Positions 6,126 through 7,565 of a stretch of DNA of 7,565 nt are shown piece after piece. The DNA comes from Chthoniobacter flavus (GTDB taxonomy: Bacteria; Verrucomicrobiota; Verrucomicrobiia; Chthoniobacterales; Terrimicrobiaceae). How positions within the stretch are numbered: position 1 is the stretch's first letter; each line of letters begins with the position of its first letter. The stretch is taken from the NCBI GenBank assembly GCA_945903555.1, contig CAMDOJ010000085.1:1-7565 (forward strand), read 5' to 3'. The position numbers and the translations under genes are program-made. A model generated the notes under the pieces. It was not told the origin of the DNA, did no database searches, and saw nothing but the letters and a program-made list of their open reading frames with translations.

Positions 6126-6929
6126 TTAGACAGGGTATCTACAACACGTTACAACACGTATTTTAATCGGCATCTCGGATATTGCTGGAAGTCTAATGAC
6201 CATAAGGTTCCACCACTTACCATTAGAGTTCGGAACCTCGGCGATACTGCTGCCTCCAACTCTCCTAAGAATCTCTTTGCCGGTTCGGTCAAATATTATC
6301 ACTGTGAAATATTCGGTATTTGCTGCTCCTATAGTTGACCGTTCGATGTGCAGAGTCAATATTCCGGCAGCGGGAACACTTGAAATCAGCGCATTTGTGC
6401 GTTCTTCATTGTAATTCAGATTCGTTGCTTTGGTCTTCGCTTCTGACAGGAGCTTTCCGAAACTCTCGTGCTCAATTCTGAGTCCATCTTGCTTTGCGGG
6501 GGAAATTGTGAAGCCGCTCTGTGCTCGCTGCGCCTTTCTGAGTTCCGCTGCGGCTTCAGCCTGCCTTTGTCTCTGGGCCAAAGCCCATTGTTGCCGTTCT
6601 TCTTCCTGTTGCTGGGCCTTGGCGCGAATTAACGCAATTTCCTTTTGTTGTTCTGCAAACTTGGCTGCCGACGCGGCTTTCGCGTCCTCAACGGTCTTGC
6701 GGTATGCTGCGACTTTAGCTGGATCGAAGTGATATTGAGTTAGCAGTGACTTTGGTATGTCTTCAAATTGGATCTTGGCTACTCCATCGGTGTGCATGAC
6801 TATGAGAGTGTCTGGGTCAACTTTGGTGACTTCGCAATTCCTGTAGGTCGTGCCCGCGCGTGTCGTGATGTCCAATGCAAAGCATGTCCACGAAAAGGAA
6901 ACGAACAGAATAATTATGATCTGTCTCAT
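6126..6929 (-). CDS. Secreted coiled-coil protein of unknown function, C-terminus probably frameshifted
   Basis: The 267-residue product begins with a signal peptide (1-18, cut after CFA). Residues 19-75 form a small domain of the type ITTRAGTTYRNCEVTKVDPDTL...IQFEDIP...YHFDPAKVAAY. I associate it with secreted proteins of Verrucomicrobiota; its function is not known to me. Residues 76-137 are Ala/Gln/Glu/Arg-rich and should form a long helix or coiled coil. Residues 140-260 look like a mixed beta domain of unknown fold. A perfect 10-bp tandem duplication (6140-6159) falls at residues 257-263. With one copy removed, the frame would run on for 13 codons after V260 as DTLSNKASEFNAE and stop at TAG, 6100-6098, 18 bases before attC1. 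The present ending, TCCRYPV, therefore looks secondary. The ATG at 6929 lies 20 bases inside the cassette edge and has no clear ribosome binding site, so it probably depends on upstream transcription. Confidence 0.75.
   Translation of the reverse strand: MRQIIIILFVSFSWTCFALDITTRAGTTYRNCEVTKVDPDTLIVMHTDGVAKIQFEDIPKSLLTQYHFDPAKVAAYRKTVEDAKAASAAKFAEQQKEIALIRAKAQQQEEERQQWALAQRQRQAEAAAELRKAQRAQSGFTISPAKQDGLRIEHESFGKLLSEAKTKATNLNYNEERTNALISSVPAAGILTLHIERSTIGAANTEYFTVIIFDRTGKEILRRVGGSSIAEVPNSNGKWWNLMVIRLPAISEMPIKIRVVTCCRYPV
6140..6159. repeat. Perfect 10-bp tandem duplication in the cassette 1 gene
   Basis: TACAACACGT occurs twice in direct succession (6140-6149 and 6150-6159). Ten is not a multiple of three, so the second copy shifts the reading frame of the 3' end of the cassette 1 gene. 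Replication slippage is the simplest origin. Because a one-copy version gives a sensible, slightly longer protein, I judge the duplication to be recent, or an assembly error. Confidence 0.8.
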
Positions 6930-6949
6930 TGTGAAAAGTGTGCTGCAAC

Positions 6950-6956
6950 GCCTAAC
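6950..6956 (-). other. 5' core site of cassette 1 (array entry point)
   Basis: GTTAGGC on the minus strand fits GTTRRRY exactly and is the complement of the inverse core of attC1. The match extends to 12 bases: GCAACGCCTAAC at 6945-6956 against GTTAGGCGTTGC at 6073-6084. No attC stem or inverse core is visible in the next 130 bases to the right, and no integrase gene is found. So the first cassette may have entered at a secondary, attI-independent G/TT site, or an upstream attC was lost. Confidence 0.6.
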
Positions 6957-7386
6957 GTTGTTTGGTCACACAAAATTCTAATTTAACTATCAAGGCAATA
7001 AAAAAGGGACAATTCGGATGGGTGCTGCAGAATTGGAAGCACGAGTGCGGGAAACGAGATCATTGCTTTGTAACATCCGAACTCTTAGGAGGTGCGAATG
7101 GCAGAGGGTCGGTGATTCCAGGGCTTCTCGCGAGGGGTGCTTTCTTGATTAACATATTCGGCGCTATGAGTCTGCGGTTTCGATCTGCTCGGCGAGCCGA
7201 CCCTACCCAGATTTTTCTCTGTGTTCTTTGACTCGCTCTCTCCCGATTGATTTCGCGTCGCTACACCCTGCGGGCTGCCTTCGGCAGTCTTTCTCACTTC
7301 GTTCGATTGTCTCTCCCCTTCGGGGCCAACCTTCGGTTGATCTACCTCCCACCAGCCACGGCGCTCGGTTGTAATTAAATTTAATT
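6957..7386. other. Gene-free stretch between the cassette array and the deoxyhypusine synthase-like gene
   Basis: I find no credible gene on either strand; the open frames are Arg/Ser/Glu-rich and start in hairpin DNA. The content is structural. TTCGGATG (7013-7020) and CATCCGAA (7074-7081) form a distant inverted repeat. TCGGC-GA-GCCGA lies at 7189-7200. A cluster of CCTTCGG hairpins lies at 7275-7339. An isolated TAGAAT on the minus strand (6980-6975) could be a -10 box driving cassette 1, but no good -35 box accompanies it. Confidence 0.5.
7275..7339. repeat. Cluster of three CCTTCGG hairpins
   Basis: Three perfect small hairpins share the core CC-TTC-GG: CTGCC-TTC-GGCAG (7275-7287), CCCC-TTC-GGGG (7315-7325) and CAACC-TTC-GGTTG (7327-7339). 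The stems differ in sequence while the loop stays the same, as expected if the folded shape rather than the sequence is kept. The cluster is downstream of the deoxyhypusine synthase-like gene, so it would lie in the 3' region of that transcript. It may be a dispersed palindromic repeat of the host genome. Confidence 0.6.
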
Positions 7387-7398
7387 CTACCAACCGAG
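7364..7398 (-). terminator. Inverted repeat across the stop codon of the deoxyhypusine synthase-like gene
   Basis: CTCGGTTG (7364-7371) pairs with CAACCGAG (7391-7398). A perfect 14-base palindrome, AATTAAATTTAATT (7373-7386), fills the loop. The outer arm lies in the last codons of the gene and the TAG stop (7389-7387) lies inside the loop. No U-run follows on the minus strand, so it may slow ribosomes or nucleases rather than end transcription. The role as a terminator is a guess. Confidence 0.35.
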
Positions 7399-7565
7399 AA
7401 CCTTAGCAAAAATCAACGGTGCTACAATCGTGGCATCGGATTCGATGACATACTTAGGCGTTTCAGAACCCAGTTTGCCCCAAGTGATTTTTTCGTTGGG
7501 AACAGCTCCCGAGTAGCTTCCGTAACTGGTCGTTGAGTCGCTAATCTGACAGAAGTAGGCCCAGA
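7387..7565 (-). CDS. Deoxyhypusine synthase-like protein, C-terminal 58 residues (partial)
   Basis: The gene runs off the right edge; only the last 58 codons and the TAG stop are present. The fragment reads ...SYSGAVPNEKITWGKL...PKYVIESDATIVAPLIFAKVLGW. It follows the C-terminus of deoxyhypusine synthase, where human DHS has SGARPDEAVSWGKI...VKVYADASLVFPLLVAETF. The Lys of WGK corresponds to the lysine that forms the covalent enzyme intermediate in DHS (Lys329 in human). Eukaryotic and archaeal DHS modifies eIF5A with spermidine. Bacterial homologues belong to the same NAD-dependent family but often act on free polyamines, for example homospermidine synthesis, so the substrate is open. The same strand as the cassettes argues against an integrase gene in the usual divergent position here. 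Confidence 0.8.
   Translation of the reverse strand, partial: WAYFCQISDSTTSYGSYSGAVPNEKITWGKLGSETPKYVIESDATIVAPLIFAKVLGW

Larger units (their letters stand above)
4427..6956 (-). mobile_element. Array of three integron gene cassettes without integrase (CALIN-like)
   Basis: Three genes or gene pairs on the minus strand are each followed by an attC-like site. Cassette 1 runs from 6955 to attC1, cassette 2 from 5961 to attC2, and cassette 3 from 5148 to attC3. Each cassette's 5' core and the inverse core of its own attC are exact reverse complements, a different sequence pair for each cassette: GTTAGGC/GCCTAAC, GTTCGGC/GCCGAAC, GTTCGCA/TGCGAAC. This is the signature of circular cassettes recombined at G/TT and is hard to obtain by chance. 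Cassettes carry little spare DNA: cassette 3 ends with its stop codon touching the attC. No tyrosine recombinase gene and no attI lie in the window. The left limit depends on where attC3 ends. Confidence 0.85.

Noticed and set aside
6945..6956. 12-bp inverted repeats around the cassette 1 gene (6945-6956 and 6073-6084) as insertion-sequence ends
   Set aside because: There is no transposase, and the repeats are explained by the core and inverse core of one integron cassette.
4427..6956. CRISPR array or tRNA gene in the repeat-rich stretches
   Set aside because: The repeats are long, single hairpins between genes, not short regularly spaced direct repeats, and no cloverleaf can be drawn.
7085..7409. 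Two overlapping minus-strand frames of 102 and 68 residues
   Set aside because: Arg/Ser/Glu-rich sequence generated by the hairpin cluster. One overlaps the end of the deoxyhypusine synthase-like gene in another frame.

Overview
The window looks like chromosomal DNA of a Gram-negative bacterium, most likely Verrucomicrobiota or a relative in the PVC superphylum. The hints are a long SecA with an extra insert and a C-terminal zinc motif, weak Shine-Dalgarno sequences, a deoxyhypusine synthase-like protein, and a secreted protein whose N-terminal domain is of a kind I associate with Verrucomicrobiota. This placement is inference. Every gene I accept is on the minus strand, so the text reads from high to low coordinates.

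Layout in transcription order: the 3' end of a deoxyhypusine synthase-like gene (7565-7387); about 430 bp without a gene, holding short CCTTCGG hairpins; a compact array of three integron-type gene cassettes (6956 to about 4427); metF (4314-3424) with a structured leader and a terminator; secA (3182-219); and a hairpin-rich tail (218-1).

The central result is the cassette array. Three attC-like recombination sites (attC1 5956-6079, attC2 5143-5271, attC3 about 4427-4545) each follow a gene in the same orientation. The 7-base core at the 5' edge of each cassette is the exact reverse complement of the inverse core at the start of that same cassette's own attC: GTTAGGC/GCCTAAC, GTTCGGC/GCCGAAC and GTTCGCA/TGCGAAC. 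This follows from the site-specific integration of circular cassettes. No integrase or attI is visible, so within the window this is a CALIN (a cluster of attC sites lacking an integrase).

The cassettes carry (1) a secreted coiled-coil protein whose C-terminus seems frameshifted by a perfect 10-bp tandem duplication, (2) a secreted protein gene broken by an in-frame TGA, and (3) an intact BrnT/BrnA-like toxin-antitoxin pair with its own promoter and a palindromic operator candidate. The pattern of two damaged passengers and one intact toxin-antitoxin module suggests that the addiction module may stabilise a decaying array.

Between the array and metF lies a possible pseudoknot with segments resembling the SAH riboswitch, which would fit the role of metF in the methionine cycle. 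secA and metF are ordinary housekeeping genes and look intact.
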